A stretch of 64,000 nucleotides of DNA from Parietaria judaica (GCA_954871525.1 OX940860.1:21236001-21300000), one strand, 5' to 3'. Numbered from the stretch's first letter, positions 12,458 to 24,264 are shown. Numbers and translations are program-made. Notes: generated from the sequence alone by a model not told the origin.

Positions 12458-12911
12458 TCACTGGACATCGAAGCCCTTCTCTTGAAGGTCCGAAACGACC
12501 TCGTTCCGCATCCGAGCCCAGAGCCTCCTGGTTGAGCTTCTTGTCCTGAAGCTCCTGGTGGAAGTTGTACGCGTCCTTGTCCAGCTCCGGGATGCCCTTG
12601 GGCCCGATCGCAGTCCCGATCATGCCCCCTTTCGCGATGAACTCCTCCATGGCTTCCTTGTCCCCCGGATAGGGGAACTCCCTGCGCTCGTACAGGTGAG
12701 CGAGCTCCTTCTCCTCCTTGGGCTTCGGCTTCAGCGTCCACCAACCCAACGGGGATGTCTCGTTGTACCAGTAACACGCGCCCACGAGCGCGTACGCCGA
12801 TAGCAGACCCTTCCCGATTTGCTTCCAGAACACGTAATCCCTCTTGCCGACTCCCATTCGTGTAAGGATTTTGTCGTAGTCCGCGGATTTAAGCCGCTCC
12901 AAGCCTGACAT
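12458..12911 (-). CDS. Small mitochondrial complex I-type subunit, C-terminal frameshift
   Basis: The start at 12911 opens MSGLERLKSADYDKILTRMG, then GKRDYVFWKQIGKGLLSAYA (a hydrophobic stretch that may span the inner membrane), NETSPLGWWTLKPKPKEEKE, LYERREFPYPGDKEAMEEF and GGMIGTAIGPKG. From memory this matches a small plant protein family found in mitochondrial complex I (At2g42310 type, compared with subunit ESSS/NDUFB11). After DKKLNQEA the frame breaks near 12519-12527: read as is, the protein runs on with an unrelated basic/Cys-rich tail to a stop at 12384. The alternate frame instead reads LWARMRNEVVSDLQEKGF and stops at 12458, which looks like the true C terminus. An in-frame extension upstream to 13115 exists, but I treat it as 5' UTR. 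Family call moderate, frameshift clear. Confidence 0.7.
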
Positions 12912-14256
12912 TGATTTGAAACGTAAGAGAATTTCGCGGGAAATGCGCCGGAACTTTAGGTTCGACATTTCGTCGAACAGCTCGTGTGCGGTAAAGATCC
13001 TACCTGTTTTAGCAGGTTGGTAACGCTTTCTGACCATTGCTGACTTGAACTTGGATTCTCTCAGAGACCAAAGCCTGTTGAATATTTTCAAACGATGAGA
13101 GACAATCAAAGGCAAACTTCTAGCATCAGACTCGCCGGAGGGAAGGTGAGATCGCCGGCGTAGTTGTCAGTCTATATATAAACTATAAAGTAATCTCCGT
13201 CCAAAACGACAGCGTTTGATTGCGGAGTTTGGAGTTTGGAAGTGTATTGTCAGAGAGAAGTGACGTAGTTGAGGGTTTTAGCAGGCTTTAGAGAGGAGAG
13301 CACACACGCACGCGTGCGTGTTTAGACTTTAGACTTGAGATCTAAGGCTAAGCTATAATATAGTCATCGATGCACAGAATTATGTTGGCTTTGCTTTTCC
13401 CATAAACTGATACTCTCATTTGCTTTTCAGATCTTGTCGTCAAACTCATGTCTCAATTTAAATATACATATCTATCAATATATATTATCGCACACAAAAA
13501 TATCGTCCAAATAACACATGCCAGTTTAGAGAAGTAATCCTAATTGTCTAACTTAATTCTAAATTATTTCTTTTAATATTTAATGTTAAAACCGCTTGGT
13601 TACAAAAATAACCGCTATTGAAAAATTAATAATCGGTAACCGTATCCGGTATACTTAACCTGTTTTAAAAATAATAATTCGGTTACAGTTATTTTAAACC
13701 TGATAATTTTTTGTTAAGGTTTTAAAATTTGTTATCGATTATTCCACACACCTCTATGCTCCAGATTTTTTACTTCCGAATTTATAAATGAATATTCAAT
13801 ATTTTATATACTACTGATAAAAATATAAATGGATACAACCTTTTTCTGTCTCGAAATTTTATACATAATAGTATCATTGAAAGGTTTTTTTTTTTCAACA
13901 AGAATTTCTAACAATCTTCATATAGTACGTTTAATTCATCGGTGAAAGTTCTCAACATCTTTATTTTTTTCTTTTTTATTAAATTTCAAATATCGATGTT
14001 CTCTCAAATAATGTCAATGGTTGCATATAACAATTTGAAATTGTGTTTCGATTATATAATCCCTTGAGCATAAGACGATGCTTGTTAGCTTTAATATGAG
14101 AAAATCCTACATCAACATTTTCGGGAAAAGAACTTGTAAATCGTCACAATTTACATAAACACTGAATTCTTCACCACATTTTCCTTTACCAACACATGAT
14201 ATATTATATAGCCACCAATACTTGTATTGCATTGCATACAACAGAATTCGAGACAG
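12912..14256. other. Intergenic region
   Basis: Left part is the 5' flank of the complex I-type gene, with a purine-rich leader. Around 13590-13740 there are several CGGTTA/TAACCG words, perhaps an old degraded repeat. The right end is the 3' flank of the NPF gene. No gene recognised. Confidence 0.45.
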
Positions 14257-16583
14257 TTAACGCAGAGTTCCGACGGGCCTTTTGTAGGTGTACCACCTCG
14301 AGATGACGAGAAACGCCCCGAAGTTGCCGACGCTGAGGATCGCCAGCAGCCAGAAGAAGTAGTCGAGGTGCCCTTTGTTCAGTTTCTCCGGGATCCACCC
14401 CACGCGCCCCCCTCGGGTGCTCACGGCCGTGACGATCGTGACCAGCAGCGAGCTCAGGTAGTTCCCCAGCGCCACCGTGGTCAGCGACAGCGCCGAGCAG
14501 AGGCTGCGCGTGGCGTCCGGCGCCTGCTCGTAGAAAAACTCCAACTGCCCGATGAACATGAACACCTCCGCGCACCCGATCAGGAAGTACTGCGGAACCT
14601 GTTGGTAGGTCCAACAATTTGGATCAGAACACGAGACGCGGAAATAGATAAACGAGTTTGAGCCGATCTTAAATGCATAAGGATCTGATTGACACGAGCA
14701 CGATGAGGTCCAATTAGACAATTTAACGAATTGACACCCCTACCTGCCAGAACACTGACATGGGCACCGTGTCGAGCTCGTAGAAATCGTGCCTCCTGAC
14801 AATGCCAAGCCTGACGAGCTCAACGGCGCCGGCAGAGAGCATTGCGACGATAGAGATCACCAACCCGATGCCCATCCGCTGGAGCTGGGTGAGGCCGGTG
14901 CGGTGGCCAGTGCGGGCGCGAGCAAAGGGAACGATCAGGAGGTCGTAGATGGGGACCCACACGATAACGCTGAGCGTGTCGAAGAGAGATACAGAGGCAG
15001 CAGGGATCTCGAAAGTGGAGGGGTGCAGTCGGCGGTCCATCGTGGCGCCTTGCAGGACGAAGAGGCTGCCCATCTGGCTGTAAACTGCGGCGAACATGAT
15101 CCCCGTCGCCCAGATCGGTAGCAGCCGTACGATGGCCTTCAGCTCCTCCACTTGCGTAACCGTGCACAGCCGCCACGGGTTCACTGCTTCCTTTACGTGG
15201 TCCTCGTTTCCCTGCACCGCTGCTTTGTCAAAGAATCTGAAACGATTTTCCGTTAAGGACTACGTAAAGAATCGATTTTCAGATGATTTTCGGCCGAGAA
15301 TCTCGTTACCTCAAGTCTTTCGTGTGATCAAGCTTCCGGCTTCCCTGAATGACAGACTCGGCATCCTCAACCTCGTACAGAAGAGCATGATCCGCAGGCA
15401 TGTCAACCTTGCGTTTCTTCACGGCGGCCACCACCACCTGAGCGATACGCGTGACCGCGCTCCCCCCCGGCGTCTGGTTGCGGTAGAGACGAGTGCCGGA
15501 GAAGAAGCTGACCACAGCGATCGCCATGGTCACGGTCGGGATGCCGAAGCCCAGCCCCCAGCTGACGTTCTCCTGCACCCACACGAGCACCGAGCTGGCG
15601 ACGAGCGCGCCGACGTTGATGGATAAGTAGAACCAGTTGAAGAAGGAGGCCTTCTGCTTCTTCTCCTTCTCGTCGGTGTCGTCGAACTGGTCAGCCCCGT
15701 AGGACGAGACGCACGGCTTGATCCCGCCCGTCCCCAACGCGATCGTGTACAGAGCGAAGAAGAACAATGCCGTTTGCGCGTCGGTGGAGCGGCAATCGTC
15801 TTTCGCCTGGCATGTCGGTCTCAGCCCGTGGACCGAAGCCGACATGGTCAACAAGGTCATCCCCTGAGTGAAAAAGCATTGGAGATAGATTACTACATAG
15901 AGAATGCTTGAACAGAATGAACTTCAAATCCCATGAGGCGAACGCTCTTTTTCGAACTCCTCAGAATCCACTATGATGCGAACGCTCGTAGCGCTAAAAA
16001 CACTATTTAAGAGTTCAGAATATCAAAAACAAGTACATGAACTCCGAGCTCGTTTTTCGAACGCCTCAGGATCCGCCATGAGGCGAACGCTCTGGGGCAA
16101 AGTCCCGCTAATACACGCTATTGTAAACCTTGAGTGATCTAATTCTAAGGTAAGCTTTGAGTGATCTAAGGCTTACAATGACATAGATGATGGAGAAAAT
16201 GGCAATGGTCCAGTATCTTCCGAGATATGAATCCGCCAGAAACGCGCCGATCAAAGGCGTGAGGTAGCACGTCCCGCTCCAGTTCAGGTTGTTTCTCGAG
16301 GCCGTGGCGTTGTGCTGATGAAGCCGGTCCTTGAAGTAAAGCACGAGGTTCGAGCTCATCCCGTAATACGCCAATCTCTCGCAGCATTCATTTCCTAACC
16401 GATTTCAAACAGAAAAGAAAAATGATAAGACACTCTACTCCATGATCTCTCTTTATAAAGAAGGATCGCAGACTTACCAAGAATGAATGGGCAAGCTTTC
16501 CAGGTCCCGGTTTTTGCCTTATTCGCCGGATTTCCACGGGAATCGACCGTCCCGTCTTTCGTGTAAAAGTCCTTCTCTTCCAT
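14257..16583 (-). CDS. NPF8.1: Proton-coupled di/tripeptide transporter, NRT1/PTR family 8 (NPF8.1-like)
   Basis: Member of the proton-coupled oligopeptide transporter family that imports di- and tripeptides, at plasma membrane or tonoplast. Five exons on the minus strand: 16478-16583, 16177-16394, 15310-15863, 14744-15236 and 14257-14598; all phases agree and the sum is 1,713 bases, 570 residues, the length of Arabidopsis NPF8.1 as I recall it. Diagnostic features are the N terminus [14 protein letters not shown], the first-helix motif [13 protein letters not shown] with ExxER needed for proton coupling, [39 protein letters not shown], the PTR signature [17 protein letters not shown], and [20 protein letters not shown] near the C terminus. 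It should have 12 helices with the usual loop after helix 6. Closest group NPF8.1/8.2; the exact orthologue is not proven. Confidence 0.93.
15930..16096. repeat. Short direct repeats in NPF intron 2
   Basis: The word GAGGCGAACGCTC occurs at about 15935 and 16079, with a variant ATGCGAACGCTCG near 15975, each next to a TTTTTCGAAC-CCTCAG stretch. The block lies within the intron between exons at 16177 and 15863 and looks like a duplicated local unit. Confidence 0.6.
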
Positions 16584-19022
16584 GGCTTCTCCACAATGTT
16601 AGGATCTGGGAATTGATGGCCTTGAACTACAGATACAACAATGGAGAAAACACAACAAATTGCAGTAGAATCCAAACTTGGTATTCGATTTCACAACTCA
16701 AAATTGGAGAAACGAAAAATAAGTTTTAGTAAAGATTGATTTCATATTTTCATGGATAGGATTGACTTTTTCTTTTTGTCAAATCCAAGCAACGTGTGGC
16801 ATAAAGCACTGTATATTCTCCAATAATGAGGAGAGGATGGGCATATAAGACGAATTTCTTGACTCCATAGTCACACAAAAACCATAAAAATGGCAAGATT
16901 CATATATTATATTATATTATAAAGTTCAACACTATCTTTCTAAGCTTTTCTTGTTGACTTGTACACTGTTCGGTTGCATAATTTATCATGAAAAACAATA
17001 ATAGATTGCATAAAGGTTTAGCTAAGGTTTCTGAGGCTGTTGATTAAGATAATATAATTTATCTTTAATAACCCAAATAATTTTTTTAATGAGATTATGA
17101 AATACCCAGAGAGGAAAAACAGTAAAGCTCTAACCTTTATCACTTAAAGTAACGGTGATCTCCAATCTCCATTTGAAGGGTAGTGAGAAAGAACTCTGTT
17201 TTATAACTTTATTTATCCTTAGCTGGTCAACGATTATACACATGGACGTTGGGTTTTAACTTTTAAGATAGCTCATTTCAAAGTTTATTTTTATAAATTT
17301 ATGGCCTAACCGAGACTGGATGGTTATTCATGTCTTGTGTTGTGTCTTAATCAATTCTTATTAATTTTATATAAACGCAACGTTACCTTATTTATTAATC
17401 TTGTTTGAAGATGAAATTTAGATACACCTTATTAAAAACGGTATTAATCGTATCTAGTCATTTATCTCATCGTTGTATTGTTAAAAGATAAATATACTCA
17501 TTTATGACTAGTTTAACTTAATTATTATAATTAAATAATGTAAAAATTTAAAATACTATATATTCATTAGTTAACAGCGTAGTTCATAAAATAAAAACAT
17601 CAATTTGACATATAATCATTATTAAAACACTTAATAATATGTATTAAATACATAAAATCAATTTGTGTCTCATCTCTAACTTGTAAAAGAAATGTAAGGC
17701 TAAGTTTGGGAATTCCATATTTTGTTGATCAGGGTGGCAAGCAATGGTGAGTGGTGACAATGAAGTATATATACAATTATGTATAATGAAATTAATATTA
17801 AAATCATGGTATGTGAATGTCTATCTCCATATCTTGATGATTGGCAAAACGTCACGCCTAGTGTGAAACAAAGGAAACGGCAAACTTCCTACGTTTGAAT
17901 TTTCAAAGTCCAAATCCATGAATAACAGCTTGATCTCGTCGCTTAGCAAACATCGCGATGAATACGACAAAAGAATCGTAATGTGAATGCTTCTCTAAGG
18001 GAAGGCTTCGGGGCGAAACCGGAACTCTATCTTTTTTTTTTCTTTCTATTATTGTCTAAAAAAATTGAGATATTTTTTGTTGGTTTCAGTAATAAAAAAA
18101 TCCTAAAAAATCTTTTTTTTTTCTCTTCAAATGAGGAACTGGGACAAAGTCCAAATTATCAATCTTAAAATCTAAAACATAAAATATAATCTAATATATT
18201 ATAAAGACATAAATAACATTATCATACAATAAATTTTTTAAATATATATATATATATTTATATTTAAAATCAGAACAGGGATATACAAAAAATAAAAGGA
18301 ATTTAAGATGTTGCCCCAGTTCCGGTTCCCGGATCTCAAACAGGGAACCGGGATGTCCATGTTCACGGTTATAAAATTAATATATATTTTTTAATTTAAA
18401 CGGCCGTGACCGGTACTGGAACTGGGACAAAACCAAGAACAGTGTACAAAATTTTCAACCCTTGGTATTTTTTGGTTCAATTTAAAATTTAAGAATCAGT
18501 CTAGAAAATATTAAATTCAATAGTTTCTTTTTTATATATATATAAAAAAAATTATCTATTTCAAACACACGCGCAGCATCAATAACAACAAAAAAAACCC
18601 AAAAAAGCCTGTAAATTCAAGCTGTACAAAGTTCGTACAAATCAGATCGAGTTGGTGTAAATATAAATAAGACTGATTTGGCCTAATTGCATGCATTGAG
18701 TTACTTGGACTCATTTGGCCTAGTGTTAGGAATATGTTGTCTAAATATCTGAGGAAAAAAAATTCAAATACTTATGCCACTATTATTCCGTTTTACTATA
18801 ATTGCTCTGAGAACAGATAAATAATGTACATTCTTTCTTAATTAATCATGAACCAAATTGAATAACTAACACAATGCTGGCTTAGTCGATTTAGCCCAAT
18901 ATACCGAGCACAGTCCAGCCCGAATCATATCCATCTCTCCATTTCTTAAGATATAATGTTTTGGGCTCAAGTTGAGATGGTCCATATTTTTTATAAGCAA
19001 TTTTTTTTTTTTTGGAGTGGGT
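16584..19022. other. Gene-poor AT-rich intergenic region
   Basis: The first few hundred bases hold the promoter of the NPF gene. Further right is AT-rich DNA with poly-T and AT runs (for example about 18240-18260) and, at 18000-18440, several copies of words such as AACCGG, GGAACTGGGACAAA and CCCAGTTCC in both directions, hinting at an old inverted-repeat element. No gene seen. Confidence 0.45.
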
Positions 19023-19560
19023 ATATTAATACATGCACTATTTAAAAATATAGGTTTAAGTAATTGTGAAAATAATATCCGGAAACCGGTTTAAAACCCG
19101 TATCTGCATCCGGAACTGCATTTAAACACCTTATCCTCATAACCAGATTCCGAATCTGGATATCCGCATCCGGATTAAAACCATATGTGGTTTCCGGTTA
19201 AAACCCGGATTTAATATGTTAATGCTTTCCTTTTTAACTTGAAGTTTTTTTTTTATATACAATGTGCTTGATGTACGATTTTGAGACGCTTAATTATATG
19301 AGATGCAAATGTTTTCGTATTTTTTAAAAATAATTATTGACAGATTCGGGTAAAATTATGAATCCTATTACAAACCCGTACCCGGTTTCTAATCCAGATC
19401 CGGATATTGAATCCGGATTTCAAAATTAGAAAACCGGATTCCCGGATTTGGCTCTTAATTTTGAATAACCAAAATTTGGATTCTGTTTCCGGATATCTAC
19501 AAAATCGAGAATCTGATCCGGTTTTACCCCTAGTTTTAAAAATATAATGTAAAACTAAAC
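19023..19560. repeat. CCGGAT-rich degenerate repeat, possible old foldback element
   Basis: Between about 19075 and 19530 the words CCGGATT, ATATCCGG, ACCCGG and AACCGG recur in both orientations more than a dozen times. ATATCCGGAAACCGG near the left has a partly complementary CCGGTTTTACCCC at the right, and both flanks contain TTTAAAAATATA. This fits a decayed foldback element, but its ends cannot be set. Confidence 0.4.
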
Positions 19561-19575
19561 TTCAGGTATTATGTC

Positions 19576-20375
19576 TGAAAAACTGTCTTTATTTGACAGT
19601 TTAGTGCAGTTATATGTTTGGCAGTATTGTTGATCATACGAATGGTCATATGTGCGATCTCCTTATCCGTAAAGCGGAATTGGTCCGTTTTGGTTGAGAT
19701 ATTTAAGGAATTCGTTCTCCCCTATCTGCTGGTCAAATATCAGAGTTGAATGAGCCTTTGAAATTCGAATTTTGGTGGGAATACTAAGTCTAAGAAAGAC
19801 TAAGTAATAATGCCTAAAATCAAGGAAAAGTGGTTATCTTGTTGAGAGCTTTGTGGAGTCTATTTAAACTCATCTAGGGCTTCCAAATCGTGCATCCTTT
19901 CAGCCATAAAGTGAAGAGAAAATCGTTCAGAGCTACAGAGAGCATTCTAAGCATTTTCTCACAATTTTTGTGGATCGTTCGTTGGCGTTTTCTTCCCGAG
20001 AAGAAGTCTAATAAAGAGGTCTGAAGCACTTCAGTATCGTCAACGGAGTTGTGCATGCTTGCACAGATTGACACTCGCCGGAAGTCGCCTTACCCGCTTG
20101 CCGTGCCGCCGTGTCATCGTCGTAATCAACAGGTTACAAGGCTGGTTACATCGCTGGTCGCACTGGTGAGAATGTATTTTCCAGTTTGTTGTTCGATGAA
20201 CAAATCGATTGTGTAACGTCCATCTTGTAATTATCCATGTTGATTAATCTGGGTGAGGGCCCCGCAGAGTAGATAGATATCGAACTGCGTTAACAAAACA
20301 TCGCGTGTGTCTTTTTATTTTCGCGTATGTTTATTTGTCGTTATTTTCCGCATAACCGAAGAACGTGACGTTTCA
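19576..20375 (+). repeat. 5' LTR, 800 bp
   Basis: Begins TGAAAAACTGTC and ends GTGACGTTTCA. It matches the 3' LTR over its full length with scattered substitutions and no net length change. Confidence 0.96.
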
Positions 20376-20377
20376 AT

Positions 20378-20392
20378 TGGTATCAGAGCTTG
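20378..20392 (+). promoter_or_regulatory. Primer binding site (initiator tRNA-Met type)
   Basis: TGGTATCAGAGCTTG starts two bases after the 5' LTR. TGGTATCAGAGC is the standard complement of the 3' end of plant initiator tRNA-Met used to prime reverse transcription. Confidence 0.95.
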
Positions 20393-20457
20393 TCGCTGCA
20401 ATAGTGTTTCTTTGATTTCAAAGGCATCGGAAAGATCTAGGTGTTCTTCGAATCACG

Positions 20458-22611
20458 ATGGGTTCGCGCGAAAATATTGTTCTTATAAGACCACCGGTGT
20501 TAGACGGTACAAACTATTCGTATTGGAAAGCTCGAATGACTATCTACATCCAATCGATTGACACAAAAGCTTGGAGTACTGTGAAACATGGCTGGAGTTC
20601 TCCCATGAAGAAAAATACAAAAGGAGAATTTGTTGAAAAACCGCTCAGTGAATGGAGTACCGAAGATGAGACCGCATCTCTTGCGAATTATCGTGCTTTA
20701 AATGCGATCGTATCTGCTGTTAACGAAGGACAATTTAGACTCATATCTACATGTGGTACTGCCAAACCAGCATGGGAAGCATTGCAAAATCTCCATGAAG
20801 GAACGTTAGTCGTTCGAACCTCAAAACTCCAAATGCTTGCATCAAAATTTGAAGAACTACGTATGACCGAAGATGAAACCATTGCATATTTCAATGGAAA
20901 GCTTCGTGAAATTTCAAATCAAGCTTTTCAACTTGGAAAAGTGTATTCTAATCTAAAATTGGTTAGAAAAACGCTTCGGTCATTACCAGAACGCTTCAGT
21001 GCCAAGGTTGCAGCCATCGAAGAGGCCAATGATATAACCACGGTTAATTTAGATGAACTCATAGGATCTCTTCAAACTTTTGAGATGAATATGTCTCAAG
21101 CAAAAAGAGAAAAAGGAGTAGCATTCAAAAGTTCTACCAAACGTGATCACAGAGACGATGCAACCAATGATCTTACCAATGATGTAGCTAGCGATGGTAC
21201 AAGTAATGTAACCATGGGTGATATTATTCTTCTTACTAAAATTTTTGGTAGAATGTTGAAGAAATTTAACACTCAGAGACCACCTTTCAATGAATGAGGA
21301 AATGGTTCTTCACACAGTAACTCGAGCAGTAAATACAGATCTACTAACAACAATCGTGGTCATAATGATGGTCGTACTACAGAGGATAAAGTCAAAAAAA
21401 GTGGAATTAATTGCCGAGAGTGTGACGGATATGGTCATATACAGTCAGAATGTGCTAACACTATCAAGAAACTAAAGATTAGATCCTACGAAACTTCTTC
21501 CTGTGATAAAGACTCAGATGAAGAAGATGGCAGAGGAGTTTTTAGCCATTATGTTGCGTTCCCTGCATCACACCACTCTCTTGATCAGAACAATTATTCA
21601 AGTGATGATTCAGAAGATTTTTCTAAAGAAGACTTTCAAACATCATTCAAATCTCTCTTTGAAAAATGGCTATCTTTATGCAACCTGAGCAAGAACCTTA
21701 ATTCTGATAAGGAAAAGTTGATTGGTGAAAAGCAAGCTCTCTCAACAACTATAGAGAAACTGATGAAGAAAAATCAGACTCTCAATGACCAAGCTAAGTC
21801 TGAAAAAGAGAAGTTTATTTCTGAAAAGCAAGTCTTATCCACGGTTGTAGAAGAACTAAGACAGCAGAACAAGGTTCTCAGTGACCAAGTGCTAGAACTG
21901 AAAAAGTCTATTTCAAAAGTAAACTGTCTCGTCGTTGAAAAAGACAAGAAGATAACCTCAATGGAAAACGCTGTTGTGAAGTTCAATTCTGGAAAATCCA
22001 AACTCGATGACATACTTGAACAAAGACATCAGTTGGGAAATCGTACCGGTCTTGGATTTTTAAAAGGACAAAGATTAATTAGTGAAAGTAGCCAGAATGA
22101 ATATGACCGTACAAGTTACAACCGTATTTTCAAAAAAGAGTCAGACAGTCAGAATATTACCGAAAGTGAAAGCATCACAACCACCAAAGGTACCATCAGT
22201 ATTGCTAGCCAAGTAACCAAGAGATGTGAATTATGCAAGTCTATTTTTCACAACGATGGTAGGTGCAGAAATATGTACAAGCAATTCTCTGAAAATCTTC
22301 AAAAGACGCCGCTTCGCAAATATGCAACCAAGACAAAGAAAAGTCGTTCAGTGTGGGTGGCTAAGTCTCTTCTCTTCAAGGTTCCAAAGTCAAAACTTGC
22401 TTGGGTTCCTAAGAATAGTTTATCTTATGGAGCAACCATTAACACAGTTCCTCTCATAGATGCAGCCGTTGATCCAACGATAACAAGATCCACCAACAAT
22501 GTCTCTCCTGCAAAACACAACCAGACAAGAAGCCATGGTAAATGGAGTGATAGCCAACTACAAAGATGTGGACACAACTGCACTTGTTACTTCTCCAAAA
22601 GATGTAACTAG
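20458..22611 (+). pseudogene. Copia-type gag-like ORF interrupted by one in-frame TGA
   Basis: One frame is open from the ATG at 20458 to 22611 apart from a TGA at 21295-21297. The first 279 residues form a Copia gag: PVLDGTNYSYWKARMTIYI near the start, then the UBN2-like core with RTSKLQMLASKFEELRM and LVRKTLRSLPERF. After the TGA, at residues about 319-332, comes the zinc knuckle CRECDGYGHIQSEC (CX2CX4HX4C). A Ser/Asp-rich segment leads into a coiled coil (about 420-515) with two similar units, EKQALSTTIEKL and EKQVLSTVVEEL. A second Cys cluster CELCKSIFHNDGRC lies near 595, followed by SVWVAKSLLFKVPKSKLAWVP. No DSG protease site follows. The TGA may be decay or, less likely, a read-through site. 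Confidence 0.85.
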
Positions 22612-22819
22612 AGACATATTCAATCCTGAAGATGCCACAAGATGGAAGCCTCAAGAGTTGATGCAAGCCTTCAAGAAAATCAAATTACAGAGGCTGATGA
22701 ATTTGCGCTAAAAAATAGTATATCGGTTCAAGAGAATCTCTTACCGCTAAGGGTACTAAAGAGCCAAAATGCAATCTTGTGAATCAATCATCAGAAGAAT
22801 CTTTGGCATCTTGCTTCGT

Positions 22820-23280
22820 ATCGGGGGAGAATTGTGCAAATTCATGAGAATTATCGCATAGTCAGGGGGAGCTTCACAGAGTTAGGCTCAGAATTGTACA
22901 GATTCAGTTATCAGATAGTCAGGGGGAGCATCTCTTCGTTATCACCGAGTCAGGGGGAGCTTCACAGAATCAGTCTCAGAATAGTGCAGATTCAGTCTCA
23001 GAGTATCACATAAGGAATATCAGATAGTCAGGGGGAGCATCTCTTCGCGCGTGTACGAGTTGGTCAATGTTCAGAAAGCTCAAGCGCTGGTAGTTCATAC
23101 TACATAGTCTTCTATGGCACAGGTTCACGCTCTCTCAGACCAGATTACTCTTCTTCAAGAGACAGTTCTTGCCATTCAGCGGAATCTTCGTCCTCATTCC
23201 GACTAGTCTTTGACATTTTCCGTCAGCAGAGGGGGAGAAATGTGACAGGGGGAAACATTGACGACAGGGGGAGCATTGCC
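22820..23280 (+). repeat. Array of PPT-like GGGGGAG tracts
   Basis: Between the gag-like frame and the 3' LTR, GGGGGA tracts occur at about 22823, 22863, 22922, 22953, 23031, 23231, 23247 and 23266. Several sit in longer repeated words such as AGTCAGGGGGAGC followed by TTCACAGA or ATCTCTTCG. They resemble the AGGGGGAGA polypurine tracts of plant Copia elements. Confidence 0.85.
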
Positions 23281-23445
23281 ATGAGTGACCAACCATTTTT
23301 CTATTGTTAAACTTTTGTTGGTTGTCGGAACATTGGTCACTAAGTTGGGTTTATCAGAAGATCAAGTTTATTTCATGATCGGTTGTTCGTCGCTACATGT
23401 CTACATATTTAATCTGGTCACCGAATTATCTGCTCAACAAAAATG

Positions 23446-23459
23446 CCAAAGGAGGAGTT
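23446..23459 (+). promoter_or_regulatory. Polypurine tract
   Basis: CCAAAGGAGGAGTT sits directly before the TG of the 3' LTR, the expected place for priming plus-strand DNA synthesis. Confidence 0.85.
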
Positions 23460-24259
23460 TGAAAAACTGTCTTTATTTGACAGTTTAGTGCAGTTATATG
23501 TTTGGCAGTATTATTGATCATACGAATGGTCATATGTGCGATCTCCTTATCCGTAAAGCGGAATTGGTCCATTTTGGTTGAGATATTTAAGGAATTCGTT
23601 CTCCCCTATCTGTTGGTCAAATATCAGAGTTGAATGAGCCTTTGAAATTCGAATTTTGGTGGGAATACTAAGTCTAAGAAAGACTAAGTAATAATGCCTA
23701 AAATCAAGGAAAATTGGTTATCTTGTTGAGAGCTTTGTGGAGTCTATTTAAACTCATCCAGGGCTTCCAAATCGTGCATCCTTTCAGCCATAAAGTGAAG
23801 AGAAAATCGTTCAGAGCTAGAGAGAGCATTCTAGGCATTTTCTCACAATTTCCGTGGATCGTTCGTTGGCGTTTTCTTCCCGAGAAGAAGTCTAATAAAG
23901 AGGTCTGAAGCACTTCAGTATCGTCAACGGAGTTGTGCATGCTTGCACAGATTGACACTCGCCAGAAGTCGCCTTACCCGCTTGTCGTGCCGCCGTGTCG
24001 TCGTCGTAATCAACAGGTTACAAGGCTGGTTACATCGCTGGTCGCACTGGTTAGAGTGTATTTTCCAGTTTGTTGTTCGGTGAACAAATCGATTGTGTAA
24101 CGTCCATCTTGTAATTATCCATGTTGATTAATCTGGGTGAGGGCCCCGCAGAGTAGATAGATATCGAACTGCGTTAACAAAACATCGCGTGTGTCTTTTT
24201 ATTTTCGCGTATGTTTATTTGTCGTTATTTTCCGCATAACCGAAGAACGTGACGTTTCA
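23460..24259 (+). repeat. 3' LTR, 800 bp
   Basis: Begins TGAAAAACTGTC, ends GTGACGTTTCA, same length as the 5' LTR. Differences seen include AGTATTGTTG versus AGTATTATTG, CTGCTGGTC versus CTGTTGGTC, and TTTTTGTGG versus TTTCCGTGG. Confidence 0.96.
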
Positions 24260-24264
24260 ATGTC

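Larger units (their letters stand above)
19576..24259 (+). mobile_element. Complete gag-only Copia-like LTR retrotransposon
   Basis: A 4,684 bp element with two 800 bp LTRs (19576-20375 and 23460-24259), each beginning TG and ending CA, and an exact 5 bp target duplication ATGTC at 19571-19575 and 24260-24264. A primer binding site for initiator tRNA-Met follows the 5' LTR after two bases, and a polypurine tract precedes the 3' LTR. The 3,084 bp interior encodes only a Copia-type gag-like protein with a zinc knuckle and coiled coil; I see no protease, integrase, reverse transcriptase or RNase H motif. The LTRs differ at about 15 positions by eye (about 2%), so the insertion is recent on an evolutionary scale. 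Such an element would depend on enzymes from an autonomous relative. Confidence 0.96.

Noticed and set aside
12912..13115. In-frame upstream extension of the complex I-type protein (68 codons)
   Set aside because: No similarity to the family start; the Met at 12911 gives the expected N terminus. Treated as 5' UTR.
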